DNA of 32,477 bases from Fidelibacterota bacterium (GTDB lineage Bacteria; Fidelibacterota; UBA2242). Shown one piece after another: positions 1-9,472 of this stretch. Numbering within the stretch: the first letter of the stretch is position 1; every line of letters starts with the position of its first letter. Location of the stretch: positions 1-32,477 of the forward strand of contig JADHYC010000025.1 in assembly GCA_016782645.1 (NCBI GenBank), written 5' to 3'. The notes under the pieces were generated by a model. That model did no database searches. It had not been told where the DNA came from and saw only the letters and a list, made by a program, of their open reading frames with translations. The position numbers and the translations under genes were made by a program.

Positions 1-15
1 TATTAAATTCCAGTT

Positions 16-3000
16 ATGAAAAATTTATCTATACTAATTCTCACTATTTGCTTATTAATGCTTTCAGGATGTACACTAATCGCAATCCAGAGACAAATGT
101 ATGATTATTCTAAAATAGAAAAACCAAGCAGAGCTGCTCATAAAAGAGTTGAGAAATTCATCAATTCATGTATTTATAAAAAATATCCTATGGAAATTCC
201 ACCAAAAACCCGTATTGAAAAAGTAATTGTCGACAAAAAGTCAAAACATATAGACATCTATTTGAATCGTTTTTTCTCTTTTATACCTTTTCGCCAGGAA
301 AATACCAGTCTGATTTATGATGTAATGAAAAAGAAGTTAGGTTGGCGATTCAGGAAATATTCCTTTAAAATTTATTCTCTTGACAAGCCGATTGAGGAAC
401 TAATTCCAAATTATTTTCGCCAAGATAAGGAAAAATATGATTGGACACGAATTCCAAAAGAAGATATACGTGCAGAACCTGTTGTAAGAAATATTAATAA
501 ACCCTGTCATTCCGAAAATGGATTATATAATCGAAATATTGCAATATGGCATAGCCACGGCTGGTATTATAATAACAAAAAAGATCGTTGGGAATGGCAG
601 CGACCGAGACTTTTTCAAACTGTGGAAGACCTGTTACCAATGTCTTTCACAATTCAATATATTGTACCAATGTTAGAAAATGCGGGGGCAAATGTTTTTT
701 TACCAAGGGAACGAGATATACAAACTAATGAAGTTGTGATTGATAACGATTCTCTCAATAGTAAAGATTCTTATATTGAAATATTTTCAGATAGTAATCA
801 TATATGGCAAACAGGGAAGAGTACAGGATTTGCACCTGCTAATCTACCTTATACAAGCGGTGTAAATCCCTTTAAGTCAGGGAGTTACCGCTTTGCAGAA
901 TCGGATACTATTAAATCTGCTTCGGTTGAATGGATTCCTGAAATCCCGAAAACCGGATATTATGCAGTTTATATTTCTTACTTCCATAACGAAAATAACG
1001 TTACTGATGCTCATTATACAATCTACCACACAGGCGGCAAAACAGAGTTTCAAGTTAATCAAAAAATTGGCGGTAATACCTGGATTTATTTAGGGAAATT
1101 CAAATTTAAAGCAGGTCAAAATCCGGAGATTGGAAAAGTCATGCTTAGTAACAAAAGTTCAGAATTAGGTAGAACTGTTACAGCTGACGCAGTTCGCTTT
1201 GGTGGGGGAATGGGAAATGTCGAAAGGAATGGAAGTACTAGCAGACGTCCAAAGTATGTAGAGGCTTCTCGATATTATTTGCAATATGCCGGAATGCCTG
1301 ATACTCTGGTTTATAGTTTTAATAGTGATTCGAATGATTATAAAGATGACTACCAATGTCGGGGTGAATGGGTGAATTATCTAAGGGGAAAACCTTTTGG
1401 TCCAAATAAAGACCGAAATGTAAAAGGACTTGGGATTCCTATTGATTTATCGCTGGCTTTCCATACCGATGCTGGAATTAGCTTTAATGATACAACTATT
1501 GGGACACTCTCAATTTACAGCATTGAGGATTATGACTCTGCTTTAGTTTTTCCTGACAGCATGTCACGCTTTACCAATAGGGACTTTGCTGATATATTAC
1601 AAACACAAATTGTAGAGGATATACGAGCTAAATATGATCCTATATGGAACCGTCGTCAACTTTATAACAGCCAATACAATGAAGCATATCGCCCAAATGT
1701 TCCATCTGCTCTAATAGAATTATTATCGCATCAAAATTATCTGGATATGAAATTTGCTCTTGACCCTTGTTTTCGATTTGATGTAAGCCGTGCATTTTAT
1801 AAAGCAATACTGAAATTTATTTCTACGCAATATCAGTATGAATATATTGTTCAACCGCTTCCCATTTCACATTTTCATGCCACTTTTACCGGAGAAAGAA
1901 AGATAACTCTAAAATGGCAGCCGACCATAGATCCATTGGAAGAAACAGCAATTCATGAAAAATACATTGTCTATATGAGAAAAGATGACAATGGATTTAA
2001 TAATGGTACTTTAGTTTACACTCCCCATATTACTCTTGTTAATTTAAAGTCGGGTGTTATTTATAGCTTCAAAATAACAGCTATAAATAAGGGAGGAGAG
2101 AGTTTTCCTTCGGAAATTCTTTCGGTTTGTTGGATTGATAATGATAAAGAACCGGTTTTAATTGTAAATGGTTTTGACCGGGTTTCAGCACCGGAAATAG
2201 TCGAATTGGATGGATTTACCGGATTTGCCAATTTTTGGGATCAGGGTGTTCCCGATAAGTATGATATTAATTATACGGGTTCGCAGGTAAACTATTTACC
2301 TACATCACGATTTTTATCAAATGATGCGCCGGGATGGGGAAGAAGCTATGCAGATTTTGAGACAAAAATAATTCCAGGTAACACTTTTGATTTTCCTTAT
2401 CTACATGGAAAATCCATTCAGGCAGCAGGATACTCTTTTGTTTCAGTCAGTGATGAAGTAATCGTGGATAAACAGATTGATATAACTCAATATAAATACG
2501 TGGACCTAATTTTAGGTGAAGAAAAAGAGACAGTATCAATTAGAGATATATCTAACAAGAAATATAAAACATTTCCGAAAAAATTGCAGCGTGAAATTTG
2601 GCGTTATTGTGATCAAGGAGGAAATCTTTTCATATCAGGAGCATATATCGCTTCAGATCTTTTTATAAATGGAGATAGTAAAGATATTATATTTGCTGAA
2701 GACACATTAAAGTATAGATTGCAAACGGATCATGCTGTAAAAACAGGTGAATTTTTCTCAGATGATGCGGATTTTTTACTTTCAATTCAGTCCTTTGAAT
2801 TTAATACTAATTATAATCCTGATATTTATACCGTTGAAGCGCCTGATGCGATTGAACCAGCGGATTCTTTAGCAAAAACAATTTTAAGATATTCTGAAAA
2901 TCAATTCAGTGCCGCAGTTGCTTATAAAGATAATTATAATGTTATTGCTTTTGGATTTCCATTTGAGACGATTATTACACAGGAAAGTCGAGATATCATA

Positions 3001-3039
3001 ATGAAGGCAGTTTTAGAATATTTTAAAGCTAGTAATTAG
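16..3039 (+). CDS. Lipoprotein: zinc-amidase-like hydrolase with golvesin-like insert and FnIII domain
   Basis: The N-terminus is a lipoprotein signal ending in LMLSGC, with Cys19 as the lipidated residue, so the protein should be anchored in an envelope membrane. The pattern fits an N-acetylmuramoyl-L-alanine amidase (Amidase_3-like) fold split by an insertion: H179/H181 in WHSHGW, then H483 in LAFHTDAG, then E568 in a VPSALIELLSHQN segment, where such amidases place their zinc ligands and catalytic Glu. Between them, about residues 260-400 resemble the golvesin C-terminal-like domain seen in FCB amidases and xanthan-lyase-like proteins. Residues about 620-710 form a fibronectin type III domain, and the last 300 residues contain a flavodoxin/GATase-like stretch (DQGGNLFISGAYIASDLF). 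Inferred role: cleavage of peptidoglycan or a surface glycan. The start is the ATG after position 15 because the signal peptide begins there; no good ribosome site is visible. Confidence 0.72.
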   Translation: MKNLSILILTICLLMLSGCTLIAIQRQMYDYSKIEKPSRAAHKRVEKFINSCIYKKYPMEIPPKTRIEKVIVDKKSKHIDIYLNRFFSFIPFRQENTSLIYDVMKKKLGWRFRKYSFKIYSLDKPIEELIPNYFRQDKEKYDWTRIPKEDIRAEPVVRNINKPCHSENGLYNRNIAIWHSHGWYYNNKKDRWEWQRPRLFQTVEDLLPMSFTIQYIVPMLENAGANVFLPRERDIQTNEVVIDNDSLNSKDSYIEIFSDSNHIWQTGKSTGFAPANLPYTSGVNPFKSGSYRFAESDTIKSASVEWIPEIPKTGYYAVYISYFHNENNVTDAHYTIYHTGGKTEFQVNQKIGGNTWIYLGKFKFKAGQNPEIGKVMLSNKSSELGRTVTADAVRFGGGMGNVERNGSTSRRPKYVEASRYYLQYAGMPDTLVYSFNSDSNDYKDDYQCRGEWVNYLRGKPFGPNKDRNVKGLGIPIDLSLAFHTDAGISFNDTTIGTLSIYSIEDYDSALVFPDSMSRFTNRDFADILQTQIVEDIRAKYDPIWNRRQLYNSQYNEAYRPNVPSALIELLSHQNYLDMKFALDPCFRFDVSRAFYKAILKFISTQYQYEYIVQPLPISHFHATFTGERKITLKWQPTIDPLEETAIHEKYIVYMRKDDNGFNNGTLVYTPHITLVNLKSGVIYSFKITAINKGGESFPSEILSVCWIDNDKEPVLIVNGFDRVSAPEIVELDGFTGFANFWDQGVPDKYDINYTGSQVNYLPTSRFLSNDAPGWGRSYADFETKIIPGNTFDFPYLHGKSIQAAGYSFVSVSDEVIVDKQIDITQYKYVDLILGEEKETVSIRDISNKKYKTFPKKLQREIWRYCDQGGNLFISGAYIASDLFINGDSKDIIFAEDTLKYRLQTDHAVKTGEFFSDDADFLLSIQSFEFNTNYNPDIYTVEAPDAIEPADSLAKTILRYSENQFSAAVAYKDNYNVIAFGFPFETIITQESRDIIMKAVLEYFKASN

Positions 3040-3070
3040 GAAACCACAGATTATAATAAGTATAACTTTT

Positions 3071-3140
3071 AACTTGATATAAGTCCAAACATCATTTTTA
3101 AGAAGGGTATAATCATTCTATTAAGGACTTGTGTTAAGTT
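3071..3140. repeat. Short inverted-repeat element, copy 1 (70 bp)
   Basis: Left arm 3071-3086 reads AACTTGATATAAGTCC and right arm 3125-3140 reads GGACTTGTGTTAAGTT, so the ends are imperfect inverted repeats about 38 bp apart. The same arm sequence recurs at 6249-6316, 7734-7802, 9244-9261, 17598-17615 and 31754-31770. This copy lies between two convergent genes. There is no T-run, so it is not a standard terminator. Confidence 0.6.
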
Positions 3141-3162
3141 GAATCATTATGTTTAAAAGATA

Positions 3163-6135
3163 TCAGCCAATCTTAATACTAATACTTTTTAAATCTATTT
3201 GAATTAACCACCGATATTTTAATGCATCAAAGTCAGATAGTTTGTCATATCCATCAACAGGGCGGTTAAGATATAAGGGTAGATAGAAATTTAATGGACC
3301 AAATCTTAATCCTATCCCGAAGTCAAAATGCCCAGCAAACTTTTCAGATTCGTTTAAAACATCGCCAATGTCAAAAAATGCAAAGAGGTTTGAAAATCTG
3401 TACTTTACATTAAAACCTGCCGATTGGAAATTACCTGATAAACCGGGATAACCTTTAAGGTTTATTCCGTCTGAAATGTAGTAATAATTCATTGGTGTCG
3501 AATCGGTTTTTCCAGACCTATCTAATACAAATCGGTCTTCAAATGACGGATCAATTCCTCCGTTTGCATAGAAATATTCCTGTTTGGGAAGGTTCTTATA
3601 TGCTTTTAAAAATGAACCGACAAATAATCGTAATTGTATGCGCTGTTTCCGGTTAAGTCTATAACTATAAGAAGACTCAAAAGTTACTTTAGCGTATTTT
3701 GATAAACCGTTTGTACCAGTAACATTCGAACCAATTTTTAACTTTGCCTCAGTATTGAATCGTGATAAAAACCAACGTTTGGAATAATTCCATGAAGTAA
3801 TGACATTTGTAAAATTCCCAATATCCCAGTAGGTTGAATCGTAGAAATCATCATAGAAGATGTCAAGATATTCACCCTTAATATCAAAAGTGTGTTTGTG
3901 TGTTCCCCAGAATTTGGGATACTGTATTACTGAAGCAGAGATAGTATAAAGTCGTTTGCCTGTAGATTCCCCGGCTTTAAAGCCATACTTGAACTCAGTG
4001 CCAATTTTATCATAAATAGTATTACCATATCCAGTAGACCAAAGAGGATTTTTAGACTTCCAGGTATAAGATGAGGTAATAAAAAAGTTATGTTTCAGTG
4101 GTGTTATATTTCCCCGGAATAGAGCCATTCCTGCATGAAATCCATCCATATAATCAAATCCAATTAGAGGTGAATAAAAGACATGGAATTTGTCAGGTTT
4201 AGAAACGTTGACAAAAGGATCCAAATCGATTGGCAGTCGGTTTGAGTTATTGCTGAAATCTATATCAGTAGTAAGCAAATTGGGATCAAGGACAACGCGT
4301 GTTGGGCGGTAATCAGTCGTAATAGTATATTTTAATTCGTCATCATTTGGAAATATCCAGCGATTAACCAATTTTTTATTTTTATCAAATAGAGCAAGTT
4401 GAACTGGTACTTTTAAATCTCCGGAGTTCTCAACTTTTATATTCGTTTTCCACTTATCGTTATCAGGCTTTGTTGAAAAATCAGTAATCTTGTGGTCAAC
4501 TTTCTTTATTGTTTTAAGAAAGTCGTGGAAAAACCAATCGAGGTTTTCACCCAGAGACTCTTCAAATGATAGTTCCATGTCAATAGGTTTGGGATGCTGG
4601 TATTTCCAATCGTTATAAAATTCTCTCATAGCACCGTCAAATTTTTCTCTTCCGATATAACTTTCAAGAAATCTTAATCCTAAAGCCGGCTTATAGTAAA
4701 TACTAGCTGCATATTGTAAAAATGGATATTTTTCAGCAGAGAGATGAGAGGGGAGGTCTTGATTTTTATTGGTAGTGAGATCAAGGAGTATCCGACTCAT
4801 ATATAAGTGATTGAAATCCTTCAATAGAAAACGGAATTTTTTCGGGAGGATGTTCTGTTCGGTTTCGGGGATATATTTCTCTATGTAGCGATGTTCTGCC
4901 CAGGTATTAATCCCTTCATCCATCCAGCCATGTTCGCGTTCGTCAAAACCTAAGATCCCATAAAACCAGTTATGCCCTACTTCATGTGCAATAATCATTT
5001 CTATGATAAATATATTTTTAATTGGGACAATAAGGGTAAGCATAGGATACTCCATGCCACCTCCTGCCATTAATGTTGATTCAATTACCCAAACATTAGG
5101 GTAGGGATAGGGTCCAATAATAGAACCGTAGATTTCAAGAGTATTTTGTACGGTTTTAATTGTATGTATCCAGGGCTTATAATTTCTTGGTAAAAAGAGA
5201 TTCCATATAGCTATAGAGTCTTGTTCATCAGGATATTTGTAAAATCCTTTCTGCACATAAAATTCTTTATCAGCAATCCATGCAAAATCGTGTACATCTT
5301 TTGCTACATATCTGAGAGTTTTGAAACTCTTTTTAATTTCTTTCTCCTTTTTTTTCTTCTTTTTTTCCTTTTTCACTGATTTTGTAATCTTTTTAAATTC
5401 TTTTTTCATTTCCTTTTTGGGGAGGTTCATCAAACGGTTGCCAATTTCAGCAAGAGAATCTATTTTTAATATTTCTGATTCCGGAGATATTAATTGTCCA
5501 GTAGCTCCAACAACATATTCGTCGGGAAGGGTAATTTCGACATCGAATGTTCCGAATTCATAATAAAACTCTCCCTGATCTAAGTAGGGATATGGGTGCC
5601 AGCCATTTTCGTCAAAAACAGCAACTTTAGGAAACCATTGGACCATCTCGTAGTGCTGATCAACATGACCGAATCTTGAGAATATTTTTGGAATTTTTAC
5701 TGTCCAGGACATATATATTGATATTGAATCGCCTGGCAGGAGGGGATCTGTAAGATCTATATAACCCACATCGATAGAGTCAGGAGGTGAAGTGATATTT
5801 ACCGTATCATCATTAACCGTTACAAATTCAAAATCTATATAGCCTCTGTCTTTTTCTTTACTAAAGTGAAATATAGTTGAAAAATTTCGTTTTCCCTGTT
5901 TAGCGAAAGCAGTAGTCTCATCTTTATAAGCATTAGGATAGAGGAGAAGCCAGATTCGACTCAGTGGGGTAGGGGAGTTGTTGTAATATTTTAGTGTCTC
6001 TTCTCCAGACAGAATATGCTTTTCATCGTCGAGTTTAACCTTAATTTTGAAATCAACAGAATTTTGCCAGTCGGAGCCGGCGAAAAGCATTATGGTTCCA
6101 AGTAAAAAAAGAATAAGAATCCGATGAATCTTCAT
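3163..6135 (-). CDS. Secreted M1-family metallopeptidase (gluzincin) with long C-terminal region
   Basis: A 990-residue protein with an N-terminal signal peptide (MKIHRILILFLLGTIMLFAG). Zinc site: H384-E385-V-G-H388 followed by E407 in WMDEGINTWAE, the exact HEXXH-x18-E spacing of M1 aminopeptidases. GGGMEYP upstream matches the exopeptidase substrate-binding motif (GxMEN in typical members). The first 250 residues are the usual M1 beta-domain. A very Lys/Glu-rich stretch (about residues 245-275) interrupts the region before the catalytic domain. After about residue 650 the sequence is rich in alternating aromatic strands and ends with beta-strand-like segments, which could be a beta-barrel-like or surface-associated region (inference). 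Likely role: periplasmic or surface peptidase for peptide uptake. It is monocistronic and convergent with the upstream lipoprotein gene. Confidence 0.85.
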   Translation of the reverse strand: MKIHRILILFLLGTIMLFAGSDWQNSVDFKIKVKLDDEKHILSGEETLKYYNNSPTPLSRIWLLLYPNAYKDETTAFAKQGKRNFSTIFHFSKEKDRGYIDFEFVTVNDDTVNITSPPDSIDVGYIDLTDPLLPGDSISIYMSWTVKIPKIFSRFGHVDQHYEMVQWFPKVAVFDENGWHPYPYLDQGEFYYEFGTFDVEITLPDEYVVGATGQLISPESEILKIDSLAEIGNRLMNLPKKEMKKEFKKITKSVKKEKKKKKKEKEIKKSFKTLRYVAKDVHDFAWIADKEFYVQKGFYKYPDEQDSIAIWNLFLPRNYKPWIHTIKTVQNTLEIYGSIIGPYPYPNVWVIESTLMAGGGMEYPMLTLIVPIKNIFIIEMIIAHEVGHNWFYGILGFDEREHGWMDEGINTWAEHRYIEKYIPETEQNILPKKFRFLLKDFNHLYMSRILLDLTTNKNQDLPSHLSAEKYPFLQYAASIYYKPALGLRFLESYIGREKFDGAMREFYNDWKYQHPKPIDMELSFEESLGENLDWFFHDFLKTIKKVDHKITDFSTKPDNDKWKTNIKVENSGDLKVPVQLALFDKNKKLVNRWIFPNDDELKYTITTDYRPTRVVLDPNLLTTDIDFSNNSNRLPIDLDPFVNVSKPDKFHVFYSPLIGFDYMDGFHAGMALFRGNITPLKHNFFITSSYTWKSKNPLWSTGYGNTIYDKIGTEFKYGFKAGESTGKRLYTISASVIQYPKFWGTHKHTFDIKGEYLDIFYDDFYDSTYWDIGNFTNVITSWNYSKRWFLSRFNTEAKLKIGSNVTGTNGLSKYAKVTFESSYSYRLNRKQRIQLRLFVGSFLKAYKNLPKQEYFYANGGIDPSFEDRFVLDRSGKTDSTPMNYYYISDGINLKGYPGLSGNFQSAGFNVKYRFSNLFAFFDIGDVLNESEKFAGHFDFGIGLRFGPLNFYLPLYLNRPVDGYDKLSDFDALKYRWLIQIDLKSISIKIG

Positions 6136-6248
6136 TTCTACCTCATATATTTTTAAAAAATCTTAGTATTTCAGATTTTATTAAACTTTAAGATAGTAAA
6201 ATTAGTTGTCAATATTTTTATTTGGCACAAATCCTCGAGAATTAAAGG

Positions 6249-6316
6249 CTTAACACAGTCTTTGAGATGAATTCGTCCTTTTAGTTAAAACGTTTGATAT
6301 GAATTATGTCAAGTTT
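6249..6316. repeat. Short inverted-repeat element, copy 2 (diverged)
   Basis: Left arm 6249-6263 (CTTAACACAGTCTTT) and right arm 6301-6316 (GAATTATGTCAAGTTT) resemble the arms of the copies at 3071-3140 and 7734-7802 and are spaced to give almost the same total length. It lies between the M1 peptidase gene and the AbiE-type pair. Arms are more diverged here, so confidence is moderate. Confidence 0.4.
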
Positions 6317-6400
6317 GTTTTTATCTATACTTCTATGTAGAATTTCTGCAAGAATTTATCCTACTACGGTTACTTTTGATGTCAATGCGAAAATATATCT

Positions 6401-6997
6401 TCATTGTGACAAGCTGTTAATTGATTCTTGAACTCTTTTCGGATATTTTAATGAATCCTTTTTCAATTTCTGTAAATTTACTTTTTTTATATCAATTGAA
6501 TCTGGTAAAAAGTATATTTTACCAAATGATGAAATGTAAAGAGTATCAAGAAGGCTTTTTTCAGGTGAAGCGATAAAAAGTCCATTATCAAGTTTTTTAT
6601 ATCCATAGAATAGCGAACATTTCAGCTGATGATATTTGACGCTATAGTTTTCAATTTTTATCTTTTTTGTTTTATGTGTAGTTGCAAAATTAATTGTGTA
6701 AGGTATTTGAGAAATTATACCATATTTCGATAATGCAGATTCAAAGGATAGATAGGAAGGGAAGTAGAGTAAATTTGCAATTCTTTCAATTTCACCATAT
6801 TTATCGGGAAGAATGTAAATTCCTGTAGTAAGTCTGATCAATCTGCCTTTTTTAACCAGACGATTTAGAATAACATAAATAGAATTTCTATCATATTTTC
6901 CTTTTCCAGCAAAATTATCACATTGTAAAGTTTTTTCAATATCGCTAATTGTATAGTAAAGTTTATCTAATCCTACAAGCTTATCTATAATATTCAT
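6401..6997 (-). CDS. AbiEi-like antitoxin / winged-helix transcriptional regulator
   Basis: A 198-residue protein with an N-terminal winged-helix region (about residues 1-65: YDRNSIYVILNRLVKKGRL then LTTGIYILPD), the arrangement of AbiEi-type antitoxins of type IV toxin-antitoxin systems. The second half (LSFESALSKYGI, then SPEKSLLDTLYIS) matches the conserved AbiEi C-terminal pattern. In characterised AbiE systems this protein binds DNA and autoregulates while counteracting the nucleotidyltransferase toxin. It follows the toxin gene with a 3-bp gap, so the two are co-transcribed. The order is toxin first, the reverse of the classical abiEi-abiEii arrangement. Confidence 0.75.
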   Translation of the reverse strand: MNIIDKLVGLDKLYYTISDIEKTLQCDNFAGKGKYDRNSIYVILNRLVKKGRLIRLTTGIYILPDKYGEIERIANLLYFPSYLSFESALSKYGIISQIPYTINFATTHKTKKIKIENYSVKYHQLKCSLFYGYKKLDNGLFIASPEKSLLDTLYISSFGKIYFLPDSIDIKKVNLQKLKKDSLKYPKRVQESINSLSQ

Positions 6998-7000
6998 TGA

Positions 7001-7678
7001 TTATCCAATTTCGCTTATAATTTCATCAATTGATTTGTACCAATTTATAGGAAGATATTTTCTTAACACCTGTTTTATGATTATTGGGTCAATTTTAGAT
7101 GAAATTGGACGAGGAATATCAATATCAAATTTCTGGCAAAGAAACCATATATCGAATAGGTCTCTTGGTTCTTTTCTTTCTTTTAATGCCGTCAATTTCT
7201 CGCTTATAATGAACTCAGGGGTAGCTACATTTAAAAGTACCTGAAAAGGAGAAATAGGACTTGAAAGTATTTTTAATGTAAATTGTTCTTGTAAAGTTTC
7301 TCTTTTTGATATTTCTATCTTTAATCGAAAATTTTGTGAAAGATATTCTTGCTCTATAATGAATTCACAAAGAATTGTATTTCGTTTTTCCCATTTATCA
7401 TTAATCTTTATTCCCAATTTGTTTGAAATAATACTCATAGACCTGAAAAGTTGTTCAACGTCAATATTTTTCCGTAATGTAAAATCAAGGTCATCTGAAA
7501 AGCGGGGTGATTTATAGGCAAGTCTAAGAGCCGTACCACCTTTAAAAATAAGATATTGACTCCAAGGTTCTTTTGAAATTTCGTACAGCAACTGTATTTC
7601 ATAATACTCTCTGACTATTCTCTCATAATCAATTCTTAATTCTTTTGAGAGTTTACGGACATCGTTTTCTGTAAGCAT
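7001..7678 (-). CDS. AbiEii-like nucleotidyltransferase toxin
   Basis: A 225-residue member of the AbiEii/AbiGii (COG2253) nucleotidyltransferase family. The signature is present: FKGGTALRLAY followed by SPRFSDDLDFTL, that is GG(T)xLR and the S-x-D-D-x-D-F metal-binding motif of DNA polymerase beta-like enzymes. Further on, LLNVATPEFIISEKLTALKERKEPRDLFDIWFL is the conserved late Lys/Arg-Asp block of the family. Characterised members modify nucleic acids (some modify tRNA 3' ends) and block growth, giving abortive infection. It is first in the two-gene minus-strand operon with the AbiEi-like gene. The pair is bracketed by the inverted-repeat elements at 6249-6316 and 7734-7802, which suggests a horizontally moved module. 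Confidence 0.83.
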   Translation of the reverse strand: MLTENDVRKLSKELRIDYERIVREYYEIQLLYEISKEPWSQYLIFKGGTALRLAYKSPRFSDDLDFTLRKNIDVEQLFRSMSIISNKLGIKINDKWEKRNTILCEFIIEQEYLSQNFRLKIEISKRETLQEQFTLKILSSPISPFQVLLNVATPEFIISEKLTALKERKEPRDLFDIWFLCQKFDIDIPRPISSKIDPIIIKQVLRKYLPINWYKSIDEIISEIG

Positions 7679-7733
7679 TTATTTATTCCTTATATCTTAA
7701 CATAACTGTTAAGAATCTAAGAATAATTTTAAA

Positions 7734-7802
7734 TTAACACAAGACCCTGTAACCGTTTTACCTAAAATAAAGATCAATTCCAGGGACTTGTATCAAGTTA
7801 AT
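7734..7802. repeat. Short inverted-repeat element, copy 3 (69 bp)
   Basis: Left arm 7734-7747 (TTAACACAAGACCC) and right arm 7783-7802 (GGGACTTGTATCAAGTTAAT) are imperfect inverted repeats. The length is nearly identical to the copy at 3071-3140. It occupies the divergent intergenic space between the AbiE-type operon and the DUF4143 ATPase gene. Confidence 0.6.
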
Positions 7803-7911
7803 TGATATCATTTTTACTTTTAAAATATCCTTGTACTATTAAAACAAAAATTATAATGTTACCTTGTGTTTTTAAATGATTTTTAGTGTTATGTTAATTC
7901 ACAGCGGTATT

Positions 7912-9204
7912 ATGGAAAGATTTGTAATAAAAAAATTGAAAGATTGGAAAGATCAAAAACATCGAAAGCCACTAATTCTAAGGGGAACCCGGCAAGTAGG
8001 GAAAACATGGTCTATACTAAATTTAGGAAAAAATCATTTTAATGGTAATGTCCATGTCATTGATTTGGAAAAACATCCGGATTGGCATCGTGTTTTTGAG
8101 CCAAATCTTGATGTAAAAAGAATTTTATCGGAATTTGAGATTCTTCTGAATACAAAAATAGATCCTGAAAGAGATCTTCTCTTTTTTGATGAAATCCAAA
8201 GCTGTTCACGTGCTCTTATGGCTTTGCGCTATTTTTATGAAGAATTACCACAACTTCATATAATTGCAGCCGGATCATTGTTAGGATTTGCTTTTAAAGA
8301 TATTTCATTTCCCGTTAGTAGAGCACAATTTCTAAATTTACATCCTATGAGTTTTGCTGAATTAGGCAAAGACAAATTAGTGGATATTATTTTATCTAAA
8401 CCCATTAAACTATCAGAAATAATCCATAATATGTTGCTTGATGAACTTCGTAAATATTTTTTTATTGGAGGTATGCCCGAATGTGTTCAATACTTTGCGG
8501 AAACTAATAGCATACGTTCGGTTATGGAATTGCAATTAGATTTAATAAATACATTTCGTCAAGATTTTTCAAAATATACTCCATACTCAAATAAGCATTG
8601 TTTAAATCAAGTATTATCTTCTACTGTAAAAAATGTTGGAAAACAACTTAAGTATTCAAGACTTGCTGAAGATTTTACAAATCCAACCATAAAAAAGGCC
8701 TTTATATTACTATGTAAGGCTCAGATTATTCATAAAGTATCTTCTACGAATCCTGGAGGTTTGCCCTTAGGTGCTTCTGCTTCAGAACGTATATTTAAAT
8801 CTATAATGGTTGATATAGGATTGATGCAGTCTATTTGTGGAATTCCTGTTGATATTGAATATAATAAATCAGATTTACTTTCAATTTATCAAGGTGCTTT
8901 AGCAGAGCAGTTTGTCGGACAAGAATTTATGGCTGCCGGTCATTCAGAATTATTTTATTGGTCTCGCAGAGCAAAAAGCAGTACTGCAGAGGTAGATTTC
9001 TTGATTGAAAGTAAAGGTAAAATAATTCCTGTTGAAGTGAAAAGTAGTGTGTCAGGCAGATTGAAAAGTATGCATATATTATTAAGAGAGTACCAGAACT
9101 GTCCGGTTGGATACGTCTTTTCCTGTGCACCTTATTCAAAACTCCCAGGTCAAAGACTAATATTTCTACCTTTGTATTATGCTTTCCAGAAGGGGATGGC
9201 TTAA
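7912..9204 (+). CDS. AAA ATPase of the AAA_14/DUF4143 family
   Basis: From the chosen ATG the product is about 430 residues. It has a Walker A loop (RGTRQVGKTWSI) near the N-terminus, a Walker B (LLFFDEIQSC), an AAGSLLGFA sensor-like segment and a C-terminal DUF4143 region with an EVDFLIESKGKIIPVEVKSS nuclease-like signature (E-V-D-F...E-V-K, PD-(D/E)XK-like). Such proteins are widespread P-loop ATPases of uncertain function, frequent in accessory regions. The frame is open upstream to an ATG at 7876, but the family normally begins with an MxxRF/L-type start, so I prefer 7912; neither start has a convincing ribosome site. The gene stands alone between repeat elements at 7734-7802 and 9244-9261. 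Confidence 0.82.
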   Translation: MERFVIKKLKDWKDQKHRKPLILRGTRQVGKTWSILNLGKNHFNGNVHVIDLEKHPDWHRVFEPNLDVKRILSEFEILLNTKIDPERDLLFFDEIQSCSRALMALRYFYEELPQLHIIAAGSLLGFAFKDISFPVSRAQFLNLHPMSFAELGKDKLVDIILSKPIKLSEIIHNMLLDELRKYFFIGGMPECVQYFAETNSIRSVMELQLDLINTFRQDFSKYTPYSNKHCLNQVLSSTVKNVGKQLKYSRLAEDFTNPTIKKAFILLCKAQIIHKVSSTNPGGLPLGASASERIFKSIMVDIGLMQSICGIPVDIEYNKSDLLSIYQGALAEQFVGQEFMAAGHSELFYWSRRAKSSTAEVDFLIESKGKIIPVEVKSSVSGRLKSMHILLREYQNCPVGYVFSCAPYSKLPGQRLIFLPLYYAFQKGMA

Positions 9205-9243
9205 TAGCTGTATAGGTTTTATTTTTAGGTAGAATGATCGGTA

Positions 9244-9261
9244 GGAATTGTATCAAGTTAA
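9244..9261 (+). repeat. Single arm of the short inverted-repeat family
   Basis: GGAATTGTATCAAGTTAA matches the right arm of the 7734-7802 element at all but two positions. It lies 40 bp after the stop codon of the DUF4143 ATPase. I see no good left arm at the expected distance, so it may be a solo or decayed copy. Confidence 0.5.
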
Positions 9262-9366
9262 AGAAATCTGGTATTGTAGGAAATGCTATGAAAAAAAGGG
9301 AGGTAATTCACTATAATATTTTCTTGATTTTCATGTTACAAACATGTATACTGCAAATGTGAAAAT

Positions 9367-9401
9367 CCAATTTAAAATTGGCGAATAAACGGAAAATTTC
9401 C
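9367..9401. promoter_or_regulatory. Paired palindromes upstream of the helicase/R-M operon
   Basis: CCAATTTAAAATTGG (9367-9381) is a perfect 7+1+7 palindrome, and GGAAAATTTCC (9391-9401) is a second palindrome 9 bp later. Both lie about 75-105 bp upstream of the first ATG of the four-gene operon, in a 230-bp AT-rich leader. They are candidate operator sites. No regulator gene of the operon is visible, and AT-rich palindromes can arise by chance. Confidence 0.3.
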
Positions 9402-9472
9402 TATATATAGAAAATGGTAGAATACTTAATTTGAAAAACAGTGCTTACTGATAATTATTATAATAAAACAAC

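Noticed and set aside
3041-3162. A terminator between the two convergent genes
   Set aside because: The inverted repeat here has AT-rich arms, a long loop and relatives elsewhere, so it is better described as a dispersed repeat.
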